A DNA stretch of 64,000 nucleotides from Psychroflexus aestuariivivens (lineage in GTDB: Bacteria > Bacteroidota > Bacteroidia > Flavobacteriales > Flavobacteriaceae): assembly GCF_004010055.1 (NCBI RefSeq), contig NZ_RQVT01000051.1, positions 62,001-126,000 on the forward strand, written 5' to 3'. The notes beneath the pieces were generated by a model. That model was not told the DNA's origin and searched no databases. It saw only the letters and a program-made list of their open reading frames with translations. Position numbers and translations under genes: made by a program. Shown in pieces: positions 52,605-59,814 of this stretch. Position 1 is the first letter of the stretch. The number at the start of each line of letters is the position of its first letter.

Positions 52605-52709
52605 ATGGCTGAAGATAAAAAGAACAAACCAGGAGAACCAAGATTGCCAACTGGTAATGAACATATAAAAGATGTTATTGATGACAATTCTGAAAATGAT
52701 GAGACATGA
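52605..52709 (+). CDS. Tiny 34-aa protein coupled to the holin gene
   Basis: An ATG at 52605 opens a 34-codon frame (MAEDKKNKPGEPRLPTG...), ending TGA at 52707-52709. Its stop overlaps the holin ATG (ATGA at 52706-52709). It lies in the 112-bp gap between fibre 2 and holin. Charged and proline-containing, without a membrane segment. Coupled translation suggests it tunes holin synthesis; very small and easily missed. Confidence 0.5.
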   Translation: MAEDKKNKPGEPRLPTGNEHIKDVIDDNSENDET

Positions 52710-53353
52710 TACAAAATACACAAATACCAATAGTCGTATTGGTATTCATTAAGAAAGTTTTTACTTATTCGAAAGGTGCTTTATTTTTTATATCAACACC
52801 AATAGCGTTTGGATTTACTGAGCTTTCAAAAATTATATTCAAAGGAGTCAATGAGCGCGATATTCTCTTACCGCTCTTTTTATCAGGATGTACTTTTATG
52901 CTTTATGGATTTGTTTTCATAGGTGATTTTTTAACTGGTTTAAGAGCATCAAGAATAGAAGCAAGAAGAAAAGGTAGAAAGGACTTTGTAAAATCTTCTA
53001 AGCTTTGGAGAAGTTTCTGGAAATTTTTTGGAGTTGCTGCTATTCTATTGATCATAACTGTGTTTTCATTAATGATGACAGTATTTGAAAGTGATTTTTT
53101 CTATATGACATTTCTTGTTGCTATTCCTGCTGTAATGCTAATGGTGATACTTTATGAATATCATTCTATTGGTGAAAATCATAAACGAATCTACGGATAT
53201 AAACCTAAGTATTACTCATTTTTTGATAAGCTAGCAAACGCTATTGAAGATGGAATAATTAATAAGGTTTCTTCATGGTTCGGTAAAGAATCTAAACCAA
53301 AAGACATTCCTGGAGTCAGTTCAGATAAATCTGAAAAAGAAAAAAGATACTAG
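52706..53353 (+). CDS. Phage holin
   Basis: A 215-aa membrane protein with three to four hydrophobic helices (GALFFISTPIAFGFTELS, FLSGCTFMLYGFVFIGDFLTGL, FGVAAILLIITVFSLMMTVF, FYMTFLVAIPAVMLMVILYEY) and a basic loop (ASRIEARRKGRKDF). The GDFLTG..AS-R..AR..G segment is typical of the phage holin family 4 type in Bacteroidota. It permeabilises the inner membrane at lysis time. Amidase follows by 2 bp. Confidence 0.75.
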   Translation: MIQNTQIPIVVLVFIKKVFTYSKGALFFISTPIAFGFTELSKIIFKGVNERDILLPLFLSGCTFMLYGFVFIGDFLTGLRASRIEARRKGRKDFVKSSKLWRSFWKFFGVAAILLIITVFSLMMTVFESDFFYMTFLVAIPAVMLMVILYEYHSIGENHKRIYGYKPKYYSFFDKLANAIEDGIINKVSSWFGKESKPKDIPGVSSDKSEKEKRY

Positions 53354-53355
53354 AA

Positions 53356-53901
53356 ATGAGAGCTACTCAAATTAAATACATTGTTATTCACTGCACAGCT
53401 GGTTTCAAAAATGCTGAAGCTGTTCAAGATTATTTTACCAGGCCAAAATCAAAAGGCGGTCGAGGTTGGAGAACTGGAGGTTATAATCGAATAGTTGAAG
53501 AAGATGGAACCATTAAAAAAATGTATCCGTTTTCTAGGATAACAAACGGTGTTCTTGGGTATAATGCAGAATCGCTACATATAAGTTATGTAGGTGGTTT
53601 AAATTATGAAGAATTTAAAGAAGGTAATTTCATAGCTGAAGATACCAGAACCGATGCTCAAAAAATAGCAATTGAACAATGCATAATTGAAGCTATTGAA
53701 TGGCTTCAGGAAAACGGCAAAGATATTTATCATGATCTAATGATCTTAGGCCATCGTGATTTTTCTAATGACAAAGATGGATCTGGAGTAATTGAAAGCT
53801 GGGAACGAATTAAAGAATGTCCATGCTTTGATGCAATTCCTGAATACAAATTCTACAATTCAAATAATGGCAAAAAAGAACTCTTGCCTACAAATCGATA
53901 G
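53356..53901 (+). CDS. N-acetylmuramoyl-L-alanine amidase (endolysin)
   Basis: A 181-aa Amidase_2 (T7 lysozyme-like) protein: YIVIHCTAG (first zinc His, about residue 12), GGRGWRTGGYNRIVEEDGTI, HISYVGG, ILGHRDFSNDKDGSG (second His), and ECPCFD (cysteine ligand, about 157). It has no signal peptide, so it depends on the holin to reach the wall. It cleaves the bond between MurNAc and L-Ala. Confidence 0.95.
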   Translation: MRATQIKYIVIHCTAGFKNAEAVQDYFTRPKSKGGRGWRTGGYNRIVEEDGTIKKMYPFSRITNGVLGYNAESLHISYVGGLNYEEFKEGNFIAEDTRTDAQKIAIEQCIIEAIEWLQENGKDIYHDLMILGHRDFSNDKDGSGVIESWERIKECPCFDAIPEYKFYNSNNGKKELLPTNR

Positions 53902-53903
53902 TT

Positions 53904-54401
53904 ATGAAAATCAAAATTATTCTAAGTCTTATTATTGTTGTTTTGGTACTTTCTTGCAAAAGCTTTCAGAAAGTTTCTGAAGAAAAACAAACGACTAAAA
54001 TTGATACCGTTTTTGTCGAGAAAAAAGTAAATGACACTATGATCATTAAAGAGGTTAAGGAAGTCACCAAACCTGTTTATTTTGAAACTGAAATTCCTTG
54101 TGATGAAGATCAGTCTGGCAAAGTTGGTACTGGTAACAATATTTTTGATTATAAAATAAAAGATGGAAAAGTCCAATTTGATTTTCATATAGATAGTACC
54201 AAATGTTTGACACGTGAACAATATCGATCACAATTCAAATCTGATAGCTTGAGCATCAGAAAACAATTAGAAAAAGAATACAGATCTCAAAAGAAAACTA
54301 AAGTTTATGTTTATCCTTGGTGGGTTTGGGCGCTTGGTGTTGGCTGTATTCTATTTGCAGGTTTATGGACATATCAAAAGTTTTTTATACCAAGAATATA
54401 G
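53904..54401 (+). CDS. Unimolecular spanin-like lipoprotein with C-terminal membrane anchor
   Basis: A 165-aa protein. Its N-terminus is a lipoprotein signal (IILSLIIVVLVLSC, lipobox Cys about 18), for outer-membrane attachment. The C-terminus has a transmembrane helix (WWVWALGVGCILFAGLWTY). Between them is a helical periplasmic part (REQYRSQFKSDSLSIRKQLEKEYRSQKK). One protein linking both membranes is the u-spanin layout (as in phage T1). It lies directly after holin and endolysin, so it should complete host lysis. Confidence 0.75.
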   Translation: MKIKIILSLIIVVLVLSCKSFQKVSEEKQTTKIDTVFVEKKVNDTMIIKEVKEVTKPVYFETEIPCDEDQSGKVGTGNNIFDYKIKDGKVQFDFHIDSTKCLTREQYRSQFKSDSLSIRKQLEKEYRSQKKTKVYVYPWWVWALGVGCILFAGLWTYQKFFIPRI

Positions 54402-54527
54402 TGTTTGTTAGCTTGTTTATTGCAAAACTCAAAATAATAAGGCGTTTAAGTATTCAGAATTGATGCTATTTAATAATTAGCCATTTTCCTTTAATCAAAA
54501 AATTTTTTTTTAAAATAAATCTTATAT

Positions 54528-54562
54528 TAGTTTGCGTAAAGCAAACTATTTATTTATATTTG
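54528..54562 (+). promoter_or_regulatory. Strong promoter with operator-like palindrome for the right-end operon
   Basis: TAGTTTGC-GTAAA-GCAAACTA (54528-54548, perfect 8-bp arms) contains TTTG (54531-54534). Exactly 20 bp later comes TATATTTG (54555-54562). This is the best -33/-7 pair in the window (TTTG-N20-TAnnTTTG), with the palindrome over the -33 element. The Cro/XRE-like protein encoded by the third gene is a candidate binder. Confidence 0.8.
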
Positions 54563-54619
54563 TACTCAAGAAATAGCAAGGGTTCTTTGACATAACGATA
54601 AACAATAAAAGTTACAAAA

Positions 54620-54964
54620 ATGGAAAAATTAATTGATCGAGTTTGGGAATACTCACAAAACAATCCTGAAGGATTTACTTTGAATCTTGAAACAATGAAA
54701 GCTGTAAAATTTGGAATTGTAGTAGCCTACAATGAAACTCAAAATAGCTTTGGCAAAGAAGCCTTAAAGACGGTTATTAGCCATTCACTAAATCATAGTA
54801 AAAAAATTGGGGGATGGTTAAATGATGAAAATGGTTTTTACTATTATGATTCAGTAAAAATCTTTAAAAATTCAGAATTAGAAAAAGCAATTGAATTTGC
54901 AAAAGAGCATAATCAATTAGCAGTTTTTGATTTGACAAACTTAAATGAAATAAAAATTAAATAG
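54620..54964 (+). CDS. Right-end operon protein 1, unknown
   Basis: A 114-aa soluble protein. The first 60 residues (KLIDRVWEYSQNNPEGFTLNLETMKAVKFGIVVAYNETQNSFG) and LNHSKKIGGWLNDENGFYYYDSVKIF are regular, but I know no family. Its stop is part of a small GGGGAGA/TCTCCCC hairpin (54964-54980). It is driven by the strong promoter at 54528-54562 and may be lysogen-expressed. Confidence 0.65.
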   Translation: MEKLIDRVWEYSQNNPEGFTLNLETMKAVKFGIVVAYNETQNSFGKEALKTVISHSLNHSKKIGGWLNDENGFYYYDSVKIFKNSELEKAIEFAKEHNQLAVFDLTNLNEIKIK

Positions 54965-55022
54965 GGGAGAAAATCTCCCCGCCCTTGCTTCTTTATTGTT
55001 TAGTAAACGGAAATCTAAAAAA

Positions 55023-55193
55023 ATGAAAGCAAAGGAAAAAAAACAATTATTGATACACTGTATAGAGCTTCACGTTCAATGTGGGTATAGTATAGAGCAG
55101 TTTATCGGAAAACCAGTTTCGTATTTTGATATGGATAAGATACAAAACAGAGTTGAGTGGCTAAAAAATGAATTTCAAATTGAAGGACTATGA
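55023..55193 (+). CDS. Right-end operon protein 2, small
   Basis: The ATG at 55023 gives 56 aa; a TTG at 54996 would add nine residues and is less likely. It is helical and charged (KEKKQLLIHCIELHVQCGYS, DKIQNRVEWLKNEF). Its end overlaps the start of the HTH gene (ATGA at 55190-55193). Function unknown. Confidence 0.55.
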   Translation: MKAKEKKQLLIHCIELHVQCGYSIEQFIGKPVSYFDMDKIQNRVEWLKNEFQIEGL

Positions 55194-55615
55194 ATAATCT
55201 AAATAATGAACAAAAACAATCCATACTCAATTATAAAAAAGCGGGTATTGATATTGAAGTAATGGGTGAGGACAAAGTTAAAATAACACAGTCCAAGCTA
55301 GTAAACGGTTACATTTTGAATCAAAAACAATTGGTAAATCGTGCTAAAGAAATATTTCCAGAATATAAAATAGTACCAGTTGTATTTTCATTGAATGTAA
55401 ATCAAGTTAATATTGAGTGGATTGAAAATAGAATGAAAGAATTTGGTATCAAAAGGAATGATCTAATCAAACAGCTAGCTATAGACAAATCAAGCTTAAG
55501 TTTAATTTTATCAGGGAAAAGAGACCTTTCAAAACCAATGCGTGCAACTTTCTTTTTCTATTTTCTAACCTATGAGTTAAACCGTGATTTTAGGAAACAT
55601 CTCAACTCAAATTGA
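55190..55615 (+). CDS. XRE/Cro-like helix-turn-helix regulator
   Basis: In this 141-aa protein the last 60 residues contain a Cro/XRE HTH: MKEFGIKRNDLIKQLAIDKSSLSLILSGKRDLSKPMRATFFFYF, with the turn at IDKSS and the recognition helix after it. The N-terminal half is of unknown type. Third gene of the right-end operon; it may bind the palindrome at the operon promoter. Confidence 0.75.
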   Translation: MNNLNNEQKQSILNYKKAGIDIEVMGEDKVKITQSKLVNGYILNQKQLVNRAKEIFPEYKIVPVVFSLNVNQVNIEWIENRMKEFGIKRNDLIKQLAIDKSSLSLILSGKRDLSKPMRATFFFYFLTYELNRDFRKHLNSN

Positions 55616-55617
55616 AT

Positions 55618-55655
55618 AGATTCACAGAGAGACAAGTGTGTCCCTCTGTGAATCT
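55618..55655. terminator. Long hairpin between convergent regulator and integrase operons
   Basis: AGATTCACAGAG (55618-55629) pairs with CTCTGTGAATCT (55644-55655); after one mismatch, GAC pairs with GTC around an AAGTGT loop. It lies 2 bp past the HTH gene stop and 18 bp before the leftward gene's stop. No long T tract, but the stem is strong enough to act in both directions. Confidence 0.7.
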
Positions 55656-55672
55656 TAAATCAAATGATTTAT

Positions 55673-55942
55673 TTATCTTTTAAGTTTCATGATCCAACCT
55701 TGATCTGGCAATTCTTCATTGTGCAAGTTGACTAGAAAAATATGTTTTTCAAATTGAGAATTAGGAAACTTGTAATAAAGTTTAGCTTTACGACAGTTAC
55801 ATTCAATTTTGAAAAACTCCAGCTTTTTAGGCATTGGCAAGTTTTTCATCTCACATGCTTTTTCAAGTCTAACTTTGCCAATTTTTAAAAGCAATTTTTC
55901 GATTTGAGATTTATCAGTATTTTCGAAAACAATTTTGCTCAT
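55673..55942 (-). CDS. Small protein downstream of integrase, unknown
   Basis: This 89-aa protein's ATG overlaps the integrase stop by 4 bp, so it is coupled to the integrase. It has ICNCRKAKLYYKF-like content (IECNCRKAKLYYKFPNSQF, two cysteines) and mixed helix/strand. No helix-turn-helix typical of excisionases is seen. A role in recombination directionality is possible from position only. Confidence 0.6.
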   Translation of the reverse strand: MSKIVFENTDKSQIEKLLLKIGKVRLEKACEMKNLPMPKKLEFFKIECNCRKAKLYYKFPNSQFEKHIFLVNLHNEELPDQGWIMKLKR

Positions 55943-57135
55943 ATTCTAATATCAACGTTTTTTAGCATCTCCATTTCTCTTTTCTTTCTGTTAACCAAAT
56001 ATACCGAATTTGTTATACCAGGTGTTGTGTGTGAAGCTAACTTGCTAGAAAGGTTAAGTTCATTGTTTTCAATTTTACTATCCATTAGGTCAAGAAATAA
56101 GTGTTTCAGGGCATAAAAGTCTTCTTGAATTCCATATTTGTCTTTGACAAGTCTTTTCCAACGTTTTGTTATTTGATAGGATTTAATTGAATTTGGTCCT
56201 GGAACAAGTCCTTTTGAAAATACATAATCGTTTTTGCTTTTAGCTTTGCTAATGACTTCTTTCCAAAATGGAACAGCTGGTTTAATAATAGCTTTCATAG
56301 TTTCAACGTATTCTTTTCCTTTCTGAATAACAATTTTGTATTCTTGGTTTCTTAGATCAACATCTTTAACCTGAAGTTTCATCAATTCAGAGCTTCTAGA
56401 TCCTGAATAAAAGAAAATCATTGTGTACAAGTAAAAGGTGTAATGATCCTTTTCTAAAATATCCAATATATTTTTAAATTCTTTGATATCAAGAATTTTT
56501 CTAACCTTTTTTACTGTTTTCCTTTTCCTGATATCTCGTATTGGATTATGAAAAAGCGCGCGTTTTTCTACAAGCTCATTAAATACTATAGATAAGTAGG
56601 AGAGGTGCTTATTAAATCGATTATTAGAAATATCCATAAAATCTAGAATATCCCTAATGTGACCAGAGTGAACATCTTTAGTCATTAGTGCTGGATATAG
56701 TTTCTTAGCTACTCTATGAAATGAGTTAACTGTCGATCTGATATCCTTTTTTGTTTTATCAGTGATTGGCAGGTTGGGATATGTTGTTTCAAGAGATTCT
56801 ACAATCCACATTTCACCTAACTTATCAGATGAAGCTGTTTTTGGCTTCATGTATTTTTTAGTGATAGGATTGTAAAGTTTTTCTTCAAAGAGAAGTTTGA
56901 TCTGTACAAAAAGAATTTCGGCGGCTTCTTTACGTTCCTTTAAAGTTTTGAAACGATTCAATTTTTTTCTGTAAGGAAATCCTTTAGGATACTTGTCACT
57001 GTAATCTGGATCGTAGTATTTACATTCTACATACCAGTTTTTGTTCAAATCTTTTTTTGAATTTGCTGTTTTCCAATTTTTAGGATGTACCCATATTTCA
57101 GAGTATGAGCATCCATAAATTAATTTAGTTGCCAT
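55939..57135 (-). CDS. int: Tyrosine-type site-specific integrase
   Basis: This 398-aa protein carries out integration at the tRNA-Met site. The N-terminal arm-binding part and SAM-like core-binding domain (about 100-200) precede the catalytic domain. Catalytic elements: Arg in FYSGSRSSELMKL; box II reads DFYALKHLFLDL, so the usual HxxR is Y-A-L-K; then SHTTPGITNSVYLV with the nucleophilic Tyr. The K-for-R form occurs in Bacteroidota integrases. It lies 105 bp from attR and reads inward, as usual for tRNA-targeting phages. Confidence 0.93.
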   Translation of the reverse strand: MATKLIYGCSYSEIWVHPKNWKTANSKKDLNKNWYVECKYYDPDYSDKYPKGFPYRKKLNRFKTLKERKEAAEILFVQIKLLFEEKLYNPITKKYMKPKTASSDKLGEMWIVESLETTYPNLPITDKTKKDIRSTVNSFHRVAKKLYPALMTKDVHSGHIRDILDFMDISNNRFNKHLSYLSIVFNELVEKRALFHNPIRDIRKRKTVKKVRKILDIKEFKNILDILEKDHYTFYLYTMIFFYSGSRSSELMKLQVKDVDLRNQEYKIVIQKGKEYVETMKAIIKPAVPFWKEVISKAKSKNDYVFSKGLVPGPNSIKSYQITKRWKRLVKDKYGIQEDFYALKHLFLDLMDSKIENNELNLSSKLASHTTPGITNSVYLVNRKKREMEMLKNVDIRI

Positions 57136-57136
57136 A

Positions 57137-57188
57137 GTGTAATTACAATTTAGGGTTGCCGTTAGGGTTGCCTTTTGTGCAATTACAA
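57137..57188. other. Probable integrase arm-type sites near attR
   Basis: TTAGGGTTGCC occurs twice (57150-57160 and 57162-57172). It is flanked by GTGTAATTACAA (57137-57148) and GTGCAATTACAA (57177-57188), one mismatch apart and 40 bp apart. Such paired repeats between int and the core are typical arm sites. Related motifs lie on the attL side (4021, 4090). Confidence 0.6.
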
Positions 57189-57205
57189 ACCGAAAGAAGA
57201 TTTAG

Positions 57206-57244
57206 TTAAAAAGCCGAAATCCGCATTGGGAGCGATTTCGGCTT
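57206..57244 (-). terminator. Phage-supplied terminator for tRNA-Met
   Basis: AAGCCGAAATC (57211-57221) pairs with GATTTCGGCTT (57234-57244), 11 bp; read leftward it ends in TTTTT. It stands just past the tRNA 3' end on phage DNA and replaces the host terminator left at attL (3924-3948). Confidence 0.85.
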
Positions 57245-57293
57245 ATTGTAGCGTGGACGAGAGTTGAACTCGTGACCTCCGGGTTATGAATCC
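57240..57293 (-). other. attR: right attachment site
   Basis: 54 bp identical to 3947-4000, covering the 3' part of tRNA-Met. Here phage DNA completes the tRNA gene, so function is kept. Host sequence resumes with the tRNA 5' half at 57294. Confidence 0.93.
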
Positions 57294-57322
57294 GACGCTC
57301 TAACCAACTGAGCTACCACGCC
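57249..57322 (-). tRNA. tRNA-Met (CAT anticodon)
   Basis: A full 74-nt cloverleaf on the reverse strand. Acceptor GGCGTGG pairs with CCACGCT (G1-U72 wobble), then A73. D arm GCTC/GAGC, anticodon loop TTCATAA (CAT), and T arm ACGAG-TTCAACT-CTCGT complete it. The anticodon stem has an A-C mismatch at 31-39. CAT can also be read as tRNA-Ile2 after lysidine modification, so Met is the default call. The 3' half lies within attR. Confidence 0.88.
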
Positions 57323-57453
57323 ATTTTTTTGAGTTTGCAAAGATAAAACATTCTTTTGTTTACACAAACCTGATTTAAAAATTATTTTTCAATAAAGATT
57401 TTATACTTCAGCCAAATATACATATATTGCTTTTCAATATTAAAGACAATAGC

Positions 57454-57840
57454 ATGAGTGATAAAGTAAAATTTGAGATGGAGTTCCCTATTCAGGTTTC
57501 GCCAAATCTTTTATACCAATATATATCCACACCTTCGGGTCTAAGTGAATGGTTTGCTGATAATGTAAACTCCAGAGGAGAAATCTTTACATTCATCTGG
57601 GAAGGTAGTGAAGAAGAAGCGAAATTACTTACCAAGAAAACCGATGATCGCATCAAATGGCGTTGGCTTGCGGACGAAGACACTAATTATTTTTTCGAAA
57701 TGCGAATCCAAGTTGACGAAATAACCAAAGATGTATCCTTGATGATTACAGATTATGCCGAAGAAGACGAAGTAGACGAAGGCAAAATGCTCTGGGAGAA
57801 TATGGTTTCAGATCTTAAACAAATTCTCGGTTCAGCTTAA
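57454..57840 (+). CDS. START-like/SRPBCC domain protein
   Basis: The ATG at 57454 gives 128 aa; the ORF's earlier ATG at 57427 is less likely. It has KFEMEFPIQVSPNLLYQYISTPSGLSEWFADNVNSRGEIFTFIWEG, a START/AHSA1-type ligand-fold opening with the conserved GLSEWFAD, and a C-terminal LWENMVSDLKQILGS helix. Found widely in Bacteroidota; ligand unknown. First host gene after the prophage. Confidence 0.85.
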   Translation: MSDKVKFEMEFPIQVSPNLLYQYISTPSGLSEWFADNVNSRGEIFTFIWEGSEEEAKLLTKKTDDRIKWRWLADEDTNYFFEMRIQVDEITKDVSLMITDYAEEDEVDEGKMLWENMVSDLKQILGSA

Positions 57841-57849
57841 TATTTTATT

Positions 57850-58704
57850 ATGAATGTATGTTATAATGGCGAAATTCTGCCATTTGAAAACGCCAATTTG
57901 AAAATCGACAATCGTGCTTTCAATTATGGCGATGGTTTGTTTGAAACCATTAGAGTGATCAATGGTAAAATCATGTTTTGGGAAGCTCATTATTTCAGGC
58001 TAATGTCTTCTATGCGTATTTTAAGAATGCAAATCCCAATGGATTTTTCACCTGAATACTTAGAGAAAAAAATTCAGGATTTAGTTGAATCCAATGAATT
58101 ATCAACTTCAGCAGCAAGAGTCAAAATCAATGTCTACAGGAAAAGTGGTGGACTTTATACACCAGAAAATTTTGATATTGGTTACGTTATTTCAACCAAA
58201 AAACTTGATAATCCATTTTACACCTTAACTGAAAATAATTATGAAGTTGAACTTTTTAAAGATCACACAATTCTTTCTGGAATGTTGTCAACTTTGAAGT
58301 CAACCAACAAATTAGTCAATATTCTAGGCAGTATTTTTGCTGAAGAAAATGGTTTTGACAATTCATTTTTAATCAATGAAAAAAAATCTGTGGTTGAAGT
58401 TACCAACGGAAACATTTTTGTAATTAAAGGAAATCAGATTAAAACGCCGCCCTTATCAGATGGTTGTTTAAATGGAATTATAAGAAAACAAGTTATTGAA
58501 ATTATTCAAAAAATTGAAGATTTAGAAATTACCGAAGTTTCAATTTCTCCTTTTGAATTACAAAAATCTGACGAAATTTTCTTCACAAATGCCATCCAAG
58601 GCATAAAATCCATTACAAAATATAGAAAAAAGACTTTCACAAATAAAATTGCAAAACAATTGGTCGGAAAATTGAATGCTAAAGCTAGGTTGGCTGATGT
58701 TTAG
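57850..58704 (+). CDS. Class IV PLP-dependent aminotransferase
   Basis: A 284-aa protein of the BCAT/ADC lyase superfamily: NRAFNYGDGLFETIRV near the N-terminus, the PLP-lysine region STLKSTNKLVNIL, then EKKSVVEVTNGNIFVIKG and a C-terminal EIFFTNAIQGIKSI that binds the cofactor phosphate. It could be a branched-chain aminotransferase or aminodeoxychorismate lyase; short length favours the latter. Lies 9 bp after the START-like gene and converges on AlgH. Confidence 0.85.
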   Translation: MNVCYNGEILPFENANLKIDNRAFNYGDGLFETIRVINGKIMFWEAHYFRLMSSMRILRMQIPMDFSPEYLEKKIQDLVESNELSTSAARVKINVYRKSGGLYTPENFDIGYVISTKKLDNPFYTLTENNYEVELFKDHTILSGMLSTLKSTNKLVNILGSIFAEENGFDNSFLINEKKSVVEVTNGNIFVIKGNQIKTPPLSDGCLNGIIRKQVIEIIQKIEDLEITEVSISPFELQKSDEIFFTNAIQGIKSITKYRKKTFTNKIAKQLVGKLNAKARLADV

Positions 58705-59264
58705 TTATTATTAGGATTCTCTGGTGCGTTGCTCCATAATAAATATTCACCACCTAAGTTTTTCATTTTTTCTTGCCAAAATTCACCTTTAGTGTTTACA
58801 TTGAAAACATCCTTGGGTTCTATTTCATCATCAATAACCCATGTTTTAGCTTTTAGTTCATCTTCCAACTGGATTGGATCCCAACCTGAATATCCAAGAA
58901 AAAATTTGATATTATTTTCGGTAATTTCTTTGTTATTGATGATTTGAATAATAGTTTCAAAAGAGCCTCCCCAAAACACGCCATTTGCAATTTTTATGCT
59001 TTCTTCAATGAGATGTGGCACATTATGGATAAAATAAAGATTGTCTTGTTCTACAGGACCACCATTAAAAATTTTAAAAGAGAAATTTACTTCTGGAATA
59101 ATATCATCTAGATTGAACTCTAAAGGTTTATTTAAAATAAAACCTACTGCACCATCAGAATTGTAATGCGCTAGTAAAATTACTGATCTATTGAAAGTGA
59201 TATCTCCAATTATAGTTGGTTCAGAAATTAAGATGTTTCCACATTTAGGTACCTCAGTTTCCAT
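58701..59264 (-). CDS. YqgE/AlgH family protein
   Basis: A 187-aa protein with the family signatures: GNILISEPTIIGDITFNRSVILLAHYNSDGAVGFILNKPL, FNGGPVEQDNLYFIHN, GVFWGGSFE, and FFLGYSGWDPIQLEDEL. Conserved across bacteria, with no secure function. Its stop overlaps the aminotransferase stop by 4 bp (convergent). Confidence 0.93.
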   Translation of the reverse strand: METEVPKCGNILISEPTIIGDITFNRSVILLAHYNSDGAVGFILNKPLEFNLDDIIPEVNFSFKIFNGGPVEQDNLYFIHNVPHLIEESIKIANGVFWGGSFETIIQIINNKEITENNIKFFLGYSGWDPIQLEDELKAKTWVIDDEIEPKDVFNVNTKGEFWQEKMKNLGGEYLLWSNAPENPNNN

Positions 59265-59319
59265 AAATAAGTTTTTATAAATTTAAGATTTTTCATCAAA
59301 CAAATCAATTAAAGTTATA

Positions 59320-59350
59320 AAAAAAGGCCTTTTTATAAAAAAAGACCTTT
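59320..59350 (-). terminator. Terminator of the HU gene
   Basis: Read leftward, AAAGGTCTTTTTT pairs with AAAAAGGCCTTT with one mismatch, followed by T residues. It lies 30 bp past the HU stop. Confidence 0.75.
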
Positions 59351-59379
59351 GTTTTCTAAGAAAAATGTTTGGTTAAATC

Positions 59380-59652
59380 TTAGTTTACTGCTTTTTGTAA
59401 ATCAGAACCAGCTTTGAATTTAACTACATTTTTAGCAGCAATTTTAATGGTTTTACCAGTTTGTGGATTTCTACCTTCACGAGCAGCTCTTTTTGAAACC
59501 GACCATGATCCAAATCCAACTAAAGAAACGCGATCACCTTTTTTAAGAGCGCCTTCAACATTTCCTAAGAAAGATTCTAATGCTTTTTTTGCTTCTGCTT
59601 TTGTGACACCGGCATCTTCTGCCATTGCATCGATCAAATTTGTTTTGTTCAT
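59380..59652 (-). CDS. hup: HU-family DNA-binding protein
   Basis: A 90-aa protein: NKTNLIDAMAEDAGVTKAEAKKALESFLGNVEGALKKGDRVSLVGFGSWSVSKRAAREGRNPQTGKTIKIAAKN. The GFGSW/RxGRNPQTG arm that inserts in the DNA minor groove is intact. A nucleoid protein that bends DNA; it may also assist integrase and the phage packaging complex, as HU/IHF does elsewhere. Strong own promoter and terminator. Confidence 0.97.
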   Translation of the reverse strand: MNKTNLIDAMAEDAGVTKAEAKKALESFLGNVEGALKKGDRVSLVGFGSWSVSKRAAREGRNPQTGKTIKIAAKNVVKFKAGSDLQKAVN

Positions 59653-59699
59653 AACTGAAAATTTAAATTTTGTAGATTAAACATTTTATTAACACTTTA

Positions 59700-59729
59700 C
59701 AAATTTATATGGAAAAAATTACTGTGCAA
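59700..59729 (-). promoter_or_regulatory. Bacteroidota-type promoter of HU
   Basis: Read leftward: TTG (59729-59727), 19-bp spacer, TAAATTTG (59707-59700). Same spacing as the FKBP promoter (700-729). Confidence 0.8.
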
Positions 59730-59814
59730 GAAAAAGTTAGAAAAATCCTTGCTAAAACCCCAAAAAACCTTGATTTATCAACTGATTTCCGATTTTCAAG
59801 GCTGAAATTTAAGT

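Larger units (their letters stand above)
3947..57293. mobile_element. Complete siphovirus-like prophage in tRNA-Met, about 53.3 kb
   Basis: A 54-bp perfect direct repeat bounds the element (3947-4000 and 57240-57293). Inside, in order, are repressor, early/recombination/replication genes, terminase, portal, capsid, tail tube, tape measure, fibres, holin, endolysin, spanin and a tyrosine integrase next to the right end. No structural gene is visibly broken, so it may be inducible. The long tape measure (1253 aa), tail-tube-like protein and absence of contractile-sheath genes point to a siphovirus. Two cargo blocks (about 17.9-22.0 kb and 27.9-34.7 kb) carry defence-like genes. Confidence 0.95.
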
